From Anaerotignum sp. (GTDB lineage: Bacteria > Bacillota > Clostridia > Lachnospirales > Anaerotignaceae): a DNA stretch of 52,954 bases. Positions 32,985 to 42,244 of this stretch are shown piece after piece. The notes below the pieces were generated by a model. The model saw only the letters and a list, made by a program, of their open reading frames with translations. It was not told the origin of the DNA and ran no database searches. The position numbers were made by a program, and so were the translations under genes. The stretch spans positions 53,422-106,375 of the forward strand of contig JAQUSU010000001.1 in assembly GCA_028710085.1 (NCBI GenBank), read 5' to 3'. How positions within the stretch are numbered: position 1 is the first letter of the stretch; every line of letters begins with the position of its first letter.

Positions 32985-33914
32985 ATGAGAGTGATTTTTA
33001 TGGGTACACCCGATTTTGCGGTGTATTCTTTAAAGGCATTGCTGACACAGCATGAAGTCATTGCCGTTGTGAGCCAGCCGGATAAGCCAAAGGGTAGAGG
33101 GAAAAAGCTTGTGGCAACACCTGTGAAGGAATTTGCTTTGACCCAGGGGCTTCCCGTTTATCAGCCGGAAAAATCCAGGGATTCAGAATTTGTTGCATTA
33201 CTGGAGGAGCTTCACCCCGATGTGATTGCCGTAACTGCTTTCGGACAGATTTTGCCTGAGAGCATTTTGAATATACCCAAATTTGGCTGTATTAATGTGC
33301 ATGGTTCCTTGCTCCCGAAATACCGTGGGGCGGCGCCAATGCAATGGTCCATCATAAACGGGGAAAAGGTAACGGGGATTACCACCATGTTTATGGCAAA
33401 GGGCATGGACACAGGGGATATGCTTTTAAAAACAGAGGTGGAAATTACCCCCGAGGATAATTTTGCTTCCATTCATGATAAAATGGCGGAAGCTGGGGCA
33501 AGCTTGCTTTTGGAAACACTGACTGCCTTGCAGGCGGGAACGGCGGAAAGAGTTCCCCAAGAACATGAGGCGGCAACTTATGCACCCATGATTACAAAGG
33601 AAACCGGGCATATTGATTGGACAAAAAGCGCACAGGAAATTATTGATTTGATGCGTGGACTGGATCCAAACCCTGGTGCATATTCAGTTTTTGAAGAGGA
33701 ACCGTTGAAGCTTTTTAAAGGAATGAAATCAGAGGGGGACTATCGTCAGGCCAAACCCGGCGAGGTTTTAGATATAACAAAGAAGGGGTTCGTCGTGAAA
33801 TGCGGCGACGGAGCATTGACTATTACCGAATTACAGGCCACAGGCAAAAAACGAATGCCTGCGGATGCATATTTAAGGGGTCATGCAATGAACAAGGGCG
33901 TCCTTTTACAGTAG
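32985..33914 (+). CDS. fmt: Methionyl-tRNA formyltransferase
   Basis: A 309-residue enzyme that formylates initiator Met-tRNA from 10-formyl-THF. The N-terminal GTPDFAVYSLKALL, the catalytic HGSLLPKYRGAAPMQWSIINGE and the DTGDML motif are present, and the C-terminal domain follows (about 205-300). The start is ATG 32985 after AAGGAGG. It is in a def-fmt operon. Confidence 0.96.
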   Translation: MRVIFMGTPDFAVYSLKALLTQHEVIAVVSQPDKPKGRGKKLVATPVKEFALTQGLPVYQPEKSRDSEFVALLEELHPDVIAVTAFGQILPESILNIPKFGCINVHGSLLPKYRGAAPMQWSIINGEKVTGITTMFMAKGMDTGDMLLKTEVEITPEDNFASIHDKMAEAGASLLLETLTALQAGTAERVPQEHEAATYAPMITKETGHIDWTKSAQEIIDLMRGLDPNPGAYSVFEEEPLKLFKGMKSEGDYRQAKPGEVLDITKKGFVVKCGDGALTITELQATGKKRMPADAYLRGHAMNKGVLLQ

Positions 33915-34024
33915 TCTTTTTTTGAGGAAACGGGGATTCATTCAAGGGTGCATCTAATTCGCTGCATACCCTATATGAAATCAAAAATTCCTTAGACTTT
34001 GCAAAAATAAAGGAGGAACCAATT

Positions 34025-34699
34025 ATGTTTATTTTATTAATTTTGGCAATTATACTTTCGCTGTATGCACAGTCGAATGTAACGGGAACATACAATAAAT
34101 ATGCTAAGGTACAAAACAGGCGTGGGTATACAGGGGAACAGGTTGCAACGTTGATGCTGCAAAATTCAGGGATTTATGATGTTAAGGTGGAAAGAGTTGC
34201 AGGAAACTTAACAGATCATTATGACCCTCGTACCAAAACCTTACGTCTTTCTCAAGGCGTACATGATAGTACATCCGTAGCGGCATTAGGGATAGCTGCA
34301 CACGAAACAGGCCATGCCATTCAGCATGATGTGGGGTACGGTCCTCTTGCTTTACGAAGTATCCTTGTGCCCGTTGCAAATTTGAGCTCAAAAATGGCTA
34401 TGCCGTTGATTTTCATTGGTATGCTTTTTTCCAGAAGCAGCGGCAATCTTATGATTCAGCTGGGGATTATTTTCTTTGCGGCATCGGTTGCATTTACCTT
34501 AATTACCCTGCCCGTAGAATTTAATGCATCTGCTAGGGCCATTGACCTTTTGGTGGATCAAAGCTTTTTGGATGATAGCGAAATCGGCGGAGCAAAAAAA
34601 GTGCTGAGGGCGGCGGCATTAACCTATGTTGCGGCAGCCATTGTGGCGGTTGTTCAACTATTGCGCTTACTTGGTATTTTTGGCAGAAGAAGCAACTAA
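34025..34699 (+). CDS. YugP-type membrane zinc metallopeptidase
   Basis: A 224-residue member of the neutral zinc metallopeptidase family (Zn_peptidase_2, YugP). The N-terminal membrane segment is followed by the HETGH zinc motif in AAHETGHAIQHD (about residue 98), then two more hydrophobic segments and the third-ligand region EFNASARA. It commonly lies near def-fmt-rsmB in Clostridia, as here. The start is ATG 34025 after AAAGGAGGAAC. The substrate is unknown. Confidence 0.9.
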   Translation: MFILLILAIILSLYAQSNVTGTYNKYAKVQNRRGYTGEQVATLMLQNSGIYDVKVERVAGNLTDHYDPRTKTLRLSQGVHDSTSVAALGIAAHETGHAIQHDVGYGPLALRSILVPVANLSSKMAMPLIFIGMLFSRSSGNLMIQLGIIFFAASVAFTLITLPVEFNASARAIDLLVDQSFLDDSEIGGAKKVLRAAALTYVAAAIVAVVQLLRLLGIFGRRSN

Positions 34700-34703
34700 G
34701 TAT

Positions 34704-34883
34704 TAAGGCAACACCGCACAATTCTCGGCGGAAGCCTTGTACGCCCATCTGATTGCATCTTTTCCGTCAGCCTGCACAAAAATGCTCGCAAATACCTCTC
34801 CAGTGTTTGCTGTGCTTTTTGTTTTGTCTGACGAAAAATCTGGCTGCACACCTGGACATACAGAATTATGTGGTATTACCTTA
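34704..34883 (+). mobile_element. MITE-like element, copy 2
   Basis: A 180-bp copy flanked by TA at 34704-34705 and 34882-34883, with ends TAAGGCAACACCGCACAATT and the inverted TAAGGTAATACCGCA-type end. It lies 4 nt after the zinc-peptidase stop codon. Sequence identity to copies 1 and 3 is high throughout, including the CGTACAAGGC-type internal block and the TCTGACGAAAAATCTG block. Confidence 0.85.
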
Positions 34884-34885
34884 AG

Positions 34886-34960
34886 AAGGCTGATTTTTTT
34901 AAACCGAAAATCGGCCTTTTGCCATTTCTTGCATAAGAATGAAATCGTCTAAGAAATGGC
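34886..34960 (+). terminator. Terminator plus second perfect inverted repeat
   Basis: AAGGCtGATTTT / AAAATCgGCCTTTT (34886-34920) forms a terminator. Immediately after it GCCATTTCTT (34921-34930) and AAGAAATGGC (34951-34960) form a perfect 10-bp stem with a 20-nt loop before the rsmB promoter. Confidence 0.65.
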
Positions 34961-34968
34961 GAAAAATG

Positions 34969-34997
34969 TTGCTCTATGGCACAGAATACTTTATAAT
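34969..34997 (+). promoter_or_regulatory. Promoter of rsmB
   Basis: TTGCTC at 34969-34974 and TATAAT at 34992-34997, 17-bp spacer. With the MITE and terminator this accounts for the 353-base gap. Confidence 0.75.
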
Positions 34998-35052
34998 AAT
35001 AATTTAGTGGATTAATAATTGAATGATATTCCTGATGAAGGGGAAAAAAAGA

Positions 35053-36399
35053 ATGATACAGATTAACGCGAGAGAGGTTGCCGCTGAGGCTATGATGGAA
35101 ATCATGGAGGAAGGGGCATATAACAATATGGCTCTACGCAGGCTGTTACGTCAAAATGGCGCAATGCCGCCAAAGGACAGAGCCTTGGTAACGGAAATTG
35201 TAAACGGAGCTTTACGAAATTTATATTATATTGACCATGTAATCAATCAATTTTCCAAAACCAAAACGGAAAAAATGAAGCCTTGGGTTGTGGCGGTTTT
35301 ACGCACGGCCGTATATCAGATGTATTTTATGAAAACACCCGATTCTGCCGCTTGCAACGAGGCGGTAAAGCTGATTGAGGAACGGGGCTTGGCGCCGTTA
35401 AAGGGTTTTGTAAACGGCGTATTGCGTACGGTGGCACGAGAAAAATACAATATTGTTTTGCCAAAGGAAGGCACAGCCGAGTTTTTGAGTATTCAGTATT
35501 CTCATCCTCTTTGGCTGATTAAAATGTGGCTTGCTTATTTTGGGTATGATGAAACACAAAAGCTTTGTCAAGCTGATAATCGTCCTCCGGATGTGACCAT
35601 TCGGGTGAATACTTTAAAAATAGAGAAGGATTTGCTGCAAAAGGAAATGGAAAAAGGCGGAATAACGGTAGCTGATGGCAGGCTGCTTCCCTTTGCCTTG
35701 CATTTAAAGAAAACAGCAGATATCGGCGGGTTAAAAACCTTTACAGATGGTTTGTTTCATGTTCAGGATGAAAGCTCACAGCTTGCGGTGGAGATTTTGA
35801 ATCCCCAAAAGGGTGAAGAAATTCTTGATCTTTGTGCCGCGCCCGGGGGAAAAAGCTTTACCATTGCACAAAAAATGGAAAACAAGGGCAAGCTGATTTG
35901 CGGGGATATTTATGAGCATAAAATCGAATTGATTGCTGAAGGCGCAAAGCGCTTGGGCATTACGATCATTGACCCAAGGCAGCAGGATGCCACACAGCAT
36001 AACGAGGAATATGACCATGCTTTTGACCGCGTTTTGGTGGATGCGCCTTGCTCTGGTTTAGGCTTAATGGGGAAAAAACCGGATATTCGTTTGAAGAAAA
36101 ATGGGGATGAAATTGACCATTTGGTGCCCATTCAGCGTAAAATATTGGAAAATGGAGCAAACTATGTGAAGCAGGGAGGCGTATTGGTTTACAGTACCTG
36201 CACCCTTTGCAAGAAGGAAAACGAAAAAAATGTGGAGTGGTTTTTGAACAATCATCCCGATTTTATTGGCGAGGATATTTCTGAATTTTTGCCTCAAGAG
36301 CTTTGGCAGGAAACTGCAAAAAAAGGGTATCTCACCCTATTACCACATAAAAGCAATACGGATGGGTTCTTTATTGCAAAATTGAAAAGAAAGGGATAA
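35053..36399 (+). CDS. rsmB: 16S rRNA m5C967 methyltransferase RsmB
   Basis: A 448-residue SAM-dependent methyltransferase. The NusB-like RNA-binding domain is at residues 1-140, and the methyltransferase domain has the AdoMet motif LDLCAAPGGKS. The two catalytic cysteines are in VDAPCSGLG and VYSTCTL. I start at ATG 35053, 9 nt after GAAGGGG; an in-frame ATG at 35023 is also open. rlmN follows 3 nt later. Confidence 0.95.
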   Translation: MIQINAREVAAEAMMEIMEEGAYNNMALRRLLRQNGAMPPKDRALVTEIVNGALRNLYYIDHVINQFSKTKTEKMKPWVVAVLRTAVYQMYFMKTPDSAACNEAVKLIEERGLAPLKGFVNGVLRTVAREKYNIVLPKEGTAEFLSIQYSHPLWLIKMWLAYFGYDETQKLCQADNRPPDVTIRVNTLKIEKDLLQKEMEKGGITVADGRLLPFALHLKKTADIGGLKTFTDGLFHVQDESSQLAVEILNPQKGEEILDLCAAPGGKSFTIAQKMENKGKLICGDIYEHKIELIAEGAKRLGITIIDPRQQDATQHNEEYDHAFDRVLVDAPCSGLGLMGKKPDIRLKKNGDEIDHLVPIQRKILENGANYVKQGGVLVYSTCTLCKKENEKNVEWFLNNHPDFIGEDISEFLPQELWQETAKKGYLTLLPHKSNTDGFFIAKLKRKG

Positions 36400-36402
36400 A
36401 AA

Positions 36403-37446
36403 ATGGCAAAAACAGATATAAAATCAATGAATATAGAGGACTTACAGCTTTTTATGGCGGACTTGGGGGAACCGAAGTTTCGTGCAAAGCAGCTTTTTGA
36501 ATGGATGCATCAAAAGCAGGTTTCCTCTTTTGACGAGATGACAAACCTTTCCAAAGGTCTGCGGGAAAAGCTTCAGCAAAATACAACCCTTGGCGGCGTG
36601 GAAGTGGTGCGCCTATTGGTATCCCAAATTGACGGAACAAGAAAATATCTTTTTGCATTAGAGAATGATTTGGTGATTGAAAGCGTATTGATGAAATATG
36701 AGCATGGCAATACCGTTTGTATTTCAACCCAAGCAGGCTGCCGTATGGGCTGTCGCTTTTGCGCCTCTACCATAGACGGTGTGGAGCGCAATTTAACAGC
36801 AGGGGAAATGCTTTCTCAGGTATATGAGATACAAAAGGATTGCGGAGAGCGTATTCATGGCGTTGTACTGATGGGTAGTGGCGAGCCTTTGGACAATTAT
36901 GGAAATGTAATAAAATTCATTCACTTAATTAATCATCCCGATGGGCAAAATATGGGACAAAGACATATTACCCTTTCCACCTGCGGGTTGATTGAGAAAA
37001 TGTATCAGTTGGAGGAGGAGCATTTGCAAATCACCCTTGCGGTATCCTTGCACGCCCCCAATGATGCAATCAGGAAGGAAATTATGCCTGTGGCGAAGGC
37101 GAATCCCATGGATCGTCTACTGGCTGCATGTTTATATTATACAGAAAGAACCAAGCGTCGCATTACCTTTGAGTATGCAATGATTGAAGGGGTCAACGAT
37201 AGTGATGATTGTGCAAAAGAACTGGCAGGAAAGCTTCGAGAGATGCTGTGCCATGTGAATTTAATTCCCGTAAACGACGTAAAAGAGCGGGATTATATGA
37301 AAAGCTCTGCAGAAAGAGTGAAGCGATTTGCGGCAATTTTGCAAGGAAGCGGTGTTGAAACAACGATTCGCAGAAAATTAGGCAGCGATATTGATGCTGC
37401 CTGCGGACAGCTTAGACGCAGTCATCGAAAAGGAGAAAGAGAATAA
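36403..37446 (+). CDS. rlmN: Dual-specificity rRNA/tRNA m2A methyltransferase RlmN
   Basis: A 347-residue radical SAM enzyme that methylates C2 of A2503 in 23S rRNA and A37 in tRNAs. The cluster motif CRMGCRFCAST (CxxxCxxC) is at about residue 110. Cys residues near the C-terminus and in the mid region support the ping-pong mechanism, with the catalytic C-terminal Cys in AACGQL. It has the start MAKTDIKSMN typical of the family. The downstream gap carries a separate promoter. Confidence 0.95.
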   Translation: MAKTDIKSMNIEDLQLFMADLGEPKFRAKQLFEWMHQKQVSSFDEMTNLSKGLREKLQQNTTLGGVEVVRLLVSQIDGTRKYLFALENDLVIESVLMKYEHGNTVCISTQAGCRMGCRFCASTIDGVERNLTAGEMLSQVYEIQKDCGERIHGVVLMGSGEPLDNYGNVIKFIHLINHPDGQNMGQRHITLSTCGLIEKMYQLEEEHLQITLAVSLHAPNDAIRKEIMPVAKANPMDRLLAACLYYTERTKRRITFEYAMIEGVNDSDDCAKELAGKLREMLCHVNLIPVNDVKERDYMKSSAERVKRFAAILQGSGVETTIRRKLGSDIDAACGQLRRSHRKGERE

Positions 37447-37452
37447 AAGGAA

Positions 37453-37481
37453 TTGTCTCAAAATAAATTTCATAGTAATAA
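37453..37481 (+). promoter_or_regulatory. Possible promoter of prpC operon
   Basis: TTGTCT at 37453-37458 and TAATAA at 37476-37481, 17-bp spacer. Confidence 0.5.
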
Positions 37482-37538
37482 AAGAAGGTTAAATTGGGAC
37501 TGATTTTATAGATTTTCTACACCGAGGAGGTGGATTGT

Positions 37539-38282
37539 TTGAAAGCAGTTGGAATCAGTGATATTGGGAAGTGCAGAAAAAATAATGAGGATGCATTTTA
37601 TGTGCCTTCATCTACGGATGATATTCAAAATCTGTATATTATTGCCGACGGTATGGGCGGCTGTAATGCGGGAGAGGTGGCGAGTCAATATGCCATTGAA
37701 TCCTTTTTAGACTATATCAGAAGGGAACAGAGTTCTCACTGTGAAGAAGATATCCCCGACTTATTGGCCGAGGCGATGGTGTCATCGAACAAGGCGGTCT
37801 ATGAAAAATCCAATGCTTCCCGAGAATTTGCGGAGATGGGGACGACCTTGGTTGCCGCCGCGGTTCAAGACGGGAAAATTTTTGTCGCATACGTTGGGGA
37901 TAGCCGAGCCTATTTGTATCGAAAAAAAGAGTTAAATCCACTAACCACAGACCATTCCTATGTGATGGAGTTGGTCAGACTGGGTTCCATTACCAAAGAG
38001 GAAGCGGCAAGCCATCCCAAAAGAAATATTATCACCCGCGCTGTGGGAATAAGAGATACCGTGGAGACGGATGCCGTTGTGGAACAGGCCATGCGGGGAG
38101 ACATTTTACTGCTTTGCACAGATGGTCTTTCCGGTATGCTGGCGGATCAAGAAATGGCCGATATAATTGGGAAGAGGATGTCCCTGGATAAAAAAGCACA
38201 GAAATTGGTTGAAATGGCCAATGAACGAGGCGGATATGACAATATTTCCTTGATTTTGGTTGATGTAGGAGGTAAGAACTAA
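37539..38282 (+). CDS. prpC: PP2C-family Ser/Thr phosphatase (PrpC/Stp)
   Basis: A 247-residue metal-dependent phosphatase that opposes PrkC. PP2C motifs are visible: NNEDAF, IADGMGGCNAGE, GDSRAYLYR, DHSYV and LLCTDGLSGMLADQE. I prefer TTG 37539, 8 nt after GAGGAGG; the GTG at 37530 overlaps that ribosome binding site. The stop overlaps the prkC ATG by one base, the standard translationally coupled phosphatase-kinase pair. Confidence 0.94.
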   Translation: MKAVGISDIGKCRKNNEDAFYVPSSTDDIQNLYIIADGMGGCNAGEVASQYAIESFLDYIRREQSSHCEEDIPDLLAEAMVSSNKAVYEKSNASREFAEMGTTLVAAAVQDGKIFVAYVGDSRAYLYRKKELNPLTTDHSYVMELVRLGSITKEEAASHPKRNIITRAVGIRDTVETDAVVEQAMRGDILLLCTDGLSGMLADQEMADIIGKRMSLDKKAQKLVEMANERGGYDNISLILVDVGGKN

Positions 38283-40681
38283 TGTTATTGAATCCCGGAA
38301 CTATCCTTGGGGATAGATATGAGATTATAGAGAAAATCGGCTCCGGCGGCATGGCTATGGTTTATCGGGGCAAGGATAAAAAGCTAGATAGATACGTTAC
38401 GGTTAAGGTTTTGCGTGAGGAATTTGTAGGGGACGAGGAATTTATTGAACGATTCCGTTCCGAAGCGTGTTCCGCGGCAAGGCTTTCCCATCCGAATATT
38501 GTTCGGGTTTACGATGTTGGGGAAGATGGCGAAATCAGCTATATTGTCATGGAATATATTCATGGAGATACTTTAAAGCAGGCCATTAAGCAAAAAGCCC
38601 CCTTTGATTCCCGCTCCACGCTTAATGTTTCTATACAGATTGCCTCTGCATTGGCGCAAGCCCACAAGGCACATATTATACATAGGGATATTAAGCCGCA
38701 AAATATTTTGGTTGGCACCGACGGTGTCATTAAGGTTACGGATTTTGGCATTGCCAGAGCAGCAACGGTATCTACCATGACGACAACGGCCAATGCGGCA
38801 GGATCGGTTCATTATTTTTCGCCTGAGCAAGCAAGAGGCGGCTATGTGGATGAAAAAAGCGATATTTATTCCCTTGGCATCACGATGTTTGAAATGATTA
38901 CGGGAGTTTTGCCTTTTCAGGGACATAATTCTGTTTCCATTGCATTAAAGCATATTAGCGAGGAGTTGCCTGACATTAGGCAGCATAACCCCAATTGCAC
39001 CCCTGCCATTGAGGGGATTATTAAAAAAGCCACGATGAAAAAAGCAGACGAGCGGTATGAAACCATTGATTTGATGCTGGCGGATTTGATTCTCGCAAGA
39101 ACAGATACGGCAGGGGGCTTTTTGCATACAGAAACTCCTGTGAAAAAAGAGGTTGAGGCTGCACTGACTGCGGCAACCCTTGCAGGTACGTCAGTGAGTG
39201 CCAATTCCGGCTTGCGCCGTTCAAGAAGAGCCGAAGCGGCTGCTGAATTGCGGGAAATGCAGGAGCTTCAGGCAAAGGCAGAGGAAACGCCTTCTCCCTC
39301 TGTTTTGCGAAGCAAAGAGGAAAGTGAAGAAATGGAAGCAATCACAAAGCCGGCGGATCCAAAGGAAGTTGATTTTATTAGACGAAGCAAAAGCGCTCTT
39401 CTGGAAAAATCAGGGGATGAGGAAAATTTACCTTTGCCGCCAAAGGAGCCTATGGTAAGCTTTGAAAAATATGGTAAAAAGCTACGTTTATCAAAAGAAG
39501 ACGAATATGAAAAAGAATATATGGAGGCGGAGCCTGTGAAAACAAGTAAAAGGCCCCAAAAAATACGCAGAAACCCCAGAAAAGAGGGGAGCTATGGAAA
39601 TGAGCATGACCGTAGTGCAGAGAAAAAAGTGATTATTGCGGCAATTATTACTGCATTAGTCCTTATTGGAATTATTTCTGCTGTTGGCATGAAGCTTTTA
39701 GGCGGCGGTTTTGGTGGGGTTGTTGCATCCCAAAAGAATATTGAGGTGCCGACGTTTGTGGGTGTACCCTTGGGTGACGCCAAAACAGCGGCAGAGCAGC
39801 TGGGCTTAGAATTGGTTGAAGAAGGACAAGACTACAGCAACTATTATGATGAGGGATACATCATTTATCAGTCCGTTGGGGATGGGGATATGGTATCCGC
39901 CGGAACAAAAATCGGTATTAAAACTAGCCTTGGATTGACTTCACAAGATATGCCCTCTGTGGAAGGCAAACAGGAAAATGAAGCCACAGACAAAATCGTT
40001 TCTTTGGTTGGCGTATCTCCCGGAATAGAATACAAATATAGCCAGGATAAAGAGGTTGGTATTGTTTTGGAACAATCGCCGGCAGCTGGGACAAGTATTA
40101 ACGCAAGGACTACAATCACCTTAACGGTAAGTAAGGGCGAGGAGAATCAAAGTGTTTCTGTGCCCAATGTTATGGGACGTTCGGAAGAAGATGCCAAAAA
40201 AGACCTGACGGCAGTTGGTTTGGTGGTTGGAACCGTTAGCAAAGCCGAAAGCTCAACGGTGGATGCGGGCAAGGTTATGACGCAGACATTAAGCGCAGGG
40301 CAGGAGGTACCAAGTGGAAGCGTTGTAAATTTGGTCATCAGCTTGGGGAAATCTGTGGAGGATGATCCTTCACAAAATGAGAATAATAACAATGATAACA
40401 GCACTGACAACAATAATACAAACACCGGCGAGGACAGTAATAATGCGGCAACAGCAGGTTCAAAAGCCTTTACCATTAGTGCACCGGCTGGCGCGGAAGG
40501 CGATCTTTATGTTCGCATTGTAAGAGATGACGCAGATGGACTTTTCCCGGTGGTGGATGAAACGAGAAATTCAACGGGGTTCCCTTATACAGTAACGATT
40601 ACAGGCAGAGGGAGCGGTACGGTAAGCTGCTATATTGATGGAGAGCTGCAGTGGACACAAAACGTGAATTTTTCAGAATAA
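38282..40681 (+). CDS. prkC: PASTA-domain Ser/Thr protein kinase (PrkC/Stk)
   Basis: A 799-residue membrane kinase. Kinase domain residues about 10-275: glycine loop GSGGMAMVY, Lys42, catalytic HRDIKPQN, DFG. A long basic/acidic juxtamembrane linker follows, a membrane helix at about 447-472, and three PASTA repeats starting near 487, 556 and 626. An Asn-rich linker (about 698-725) leads to an extra beta-rich C-terminal domain of about 70 residues (KAFTISAPAGAEGDLY...). The PASTA units sense cell-wall muropeptides or lipid II in relatives. The operon continues into rsgA, rpe, thiN. Confidence 0.95.
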   Translation: MLLNPGTILGDRYEIIEKIGSGGMAMVYRGKDKKLDRYVTVKVLREEFVGDEEFIERFRSEACSAARLSHPNIVRVYDVGEDGEISYIVMEYIHGDTLKQAIKQKAPFDSRSTLNVSIQIASALAQAHKAHIIHRDIKPQNILVGTDGVIKVTDFGIARAATVSTMTTTANAAGSVHYFSPEQARGGYVDEKSDIYSLGITMFEMITGVLPFQGHNSVSIALKHISEELPDIRQHNPNCTPAIEGIIKKATMKKADERYETIDLMLADLILARTDTAGGFLHTETPVKKEVEAALTAATLAGTSVSANSGLRRSRRAEAAAELREMQELQAKAEETPSPSVLRSKEESEEMEAITKPADPKEVDFIRRSKSALLEKSGDEENLPLPPKEPMVSFEKYGKKLRLSKEDEYEKEYMEAEPVKTSKRPQKIRRNPRKEGSYGNEHDRSAEKKVIIAAIITALVLIGIISAVGMKLLGGGFGGVVASQKNIEVPTFVGVPLGDAKTAAEQLGLELVEEGQDYSNYYDEGYIIYQSVGDGDMVSAGTKIGIKTSLGLTSQDMPSVEGKQENEATDKIVSLVGVSPGIEYKYSQDKEVGIVLEQSPAAGTSINARTTITLTVSKGEENQSVSVPNVMGRSEEDAKKDLTAVGLVVGTVSKAESSTVDAGKVMTQTLSAGQEVPSGSVVNLVISLGKSVEDDPSQNENNNNDNSTDNNNTNTGEDSNNAATAGSKAFTISAPAGAEGDLYVRIVRDDADGLFPVVDETRNSTGFPYTVTITGRGSGTVSCYIDGELQWTQNVNFSE

Positions 40682-40693
40682 GGTGGCGAATAT

Positions 40694-41575
40694 ATGCTTG
40701 ATGGCGTAATAGTGAAGGGAATTGGCGGATTTTATTATATTGATACCGAAAGGGGCGTTTTTGAAACACGTGCCAGAGGGATTTTTAGGAAAGACGGTAT
40801 CCGTCCGACGGTAGGGGATCATGTAAGGATTTCAGTTTTGGATGAAAAAAATAAAAAAGGTAGTTTAGATGAAATTTTGCCAAGAAGAAATGAGCTGATA
40901 CGCCCAAAAGTCAGCAACGTCGATCAGGCGGTCATTGTTTTCGCTGCAAAAAGCCCGGATATGAATTTGGATTTGTTGGATCGATTCTTGCTTCTTGCGG
41001 AGGAACAGGAATTGGAAATCATTATTGTGATAAATAAAGTTGATAAGGACAAGGAACTGAAATACGAAGAAGTCGCCCAAATATATCGTCAAATTGGGTA
41101 CTCTGTTTTCTGTACCAGTGCAGAATTAGGCATTGCTATAGAAGAATTTAGGCGAGCCTTAGAGAATAAAATCTCCGTTTTTGCGGGGCCCTCAGGCGTT
41201 GGGAAAAGCAGCTTAATTAATGCGATTTCCCCTGGTCTATCATTAAACACAGGGGAACTTAGCGAGAAAATACAGCGCGGACGCCATACAACCAGGCATG
41301 CAGAGCTGATTTGCTTTTGTGAAAATAGCTATATCGTGGATTCTCCAGGGTTTACGTCCCTGTTTTTGAGCCATATTCCGTCGGAGAAATTGCAATACTA
41401 TTTTAATGAATTTGAGCCGTTTGTGCACAGCTGTTATTATCATGGGTGTGTTCACATTAATGAGCCTGACTGCGCTGTAAAGGCGGAAATCGGAAGGGCA
41501 ATTAACCCCATGCGTTATGAGCGGTATGTAACCTTATATCAAGAGCTGAAAAATGAAGAAGAGAGGAAAAAGTAA
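40694..41575 (+). CDS. rsgA: Ribosome small subunit GTPase RsgA (canonical)
   Basis: A 293-residue circularly permuted GTPase. G4 NKVD, G1 GPSGVGKSS, G2 RHTT and G3 DSPG are in the permuted order, with a C-terminal zinc finger (CYYHGCVHINEPDC). It is the usual prkC-linked copy, shorter than the paralogue at 17224-18300. It acts in late 30S assembly. The start is ATG 40694 after AAGGTGGCG, 12 nt after prkC. It ends 1 nt before rpe. Confidence 0.94.
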   Translation: MLDGVIVKGIGGFYYIDTERGVFETRARGIFRKDGIRPTVGDHVRISVLDEKNKKGSLDEILPRRNELIRPKVSNVDQAVIVFAAKSPDMNLDLLDRFLLLAEEQELEIIIVINKVDKDKELKYEEVAQIYRQIGYSVFCTSAELGIAIEEFRRALENKISVFAGPSGVGKSSLINAISPGLSLNTGELSEKIQRGRHTTRHAELICFCENSYIVDSPGFTSLFLSHIPSEKLQYYFNEFEPFVHSCYYHGCVHINEPDCAVKAEIGRAINPMRYERYVTLYQELKNEEERKK

Positions 41576-41576
41576 A

Positions 41577-42242
41577 ATGGCAATTTATCTTTCCCCGTCC
41601 ATGCTTTCCATTGATTTCACAAAAATCGGTGAACAGCTGGCGATGGTTGAACAATCAGGCACTCCTTACATTCATTTAGACGTAATGGACGGAGTTTTTG
41701 TACCAAATATTTCTTTTGGGATACCCGTAATCAAAGGCATTCGTAAGGCTAGCAATATGGTTTTTGATACACACCTGATGATTGTGGAGCCTGAAAAATA
41801 TGTTGAGGAGTTTCGTAAAGCCGGTGCGGATATTATCAATTTCCATCTGGAGGCAACCCAGAACCCCAAAAAAGTGATTGATATGATTCGTGACACAGGG
41901 GCAAAGGTGGGCATTACCATTAAGCCGAAAACGCCTGTTGAGGCTGTGAAGCCCTATTTGGCTGAGGTTGATATGGTTTTGGTTATGACGGTTGAGCCGG
42001 GCTTTGGCGGCCAAAAATTTATGGAGGATCAGGTTCCTAAAATTCGCCAATTGGCTGAGTGGAAAAAGGAACTGAACCTTGGGTATGATATTCAGGTGGA
42101 TGGCGGCATCACACAGGATAATGTTAGAATTGTTTTGGAGGCAGGGGCAAATGTGATTGTTGCAGGCTCTGCGGTATTCTCGAAAGAGGATATTGGGCAG
42201 GCTGCAAAGGGGTTTATGGATATTTTTAAGGAGTATGAGTAA
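41577..42242 (+). CDS. rpe: Ribulose-phosphate 3-epimerase
   Basis: A 221-residue TIM-barrel enzyme interconverting ribulose-5-P and xylulose-5-P. The N-terminal SPSMLSIDF, the HLDVMDGVFVPNISFG metal site, the MTVEPGFGGQKF signature and IQVDGGI are intact. I start at ATG 41577 (GAGAGG upstream) rather than the in-frame start at 41553 within the end of rsgA. It belongs to the prkC-rsgA-rpe-thiN cluster. Confidence 0.96.
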   Translation: MAIYLSPSMLSIDFTKIGEQLAMVEQSGTPYIHLDVMDGVFVPNISFGIPVIKGIRKASNMVFDTHLMIVEPEKYVEEFRKAGADIINFHLEATQNPKKVIDMIRDTGAKVGITIKPKTPVEAVKPYLAEVDMVLVMTVEPGFGGQKFMEDQVPKIRQLAEWKKELNLGYDIQVDGGITQDNVRIVLEAGANVIVAGSAVFSKEDIGQAAKGFMDIFKEYE

Positions 42243-42244
42243 AC

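Noticed and set aside
34737-34952. 71-aa frame
   Set aside because: It is inside MITE copy 2 and its downstream terminator; no conserved start signal.
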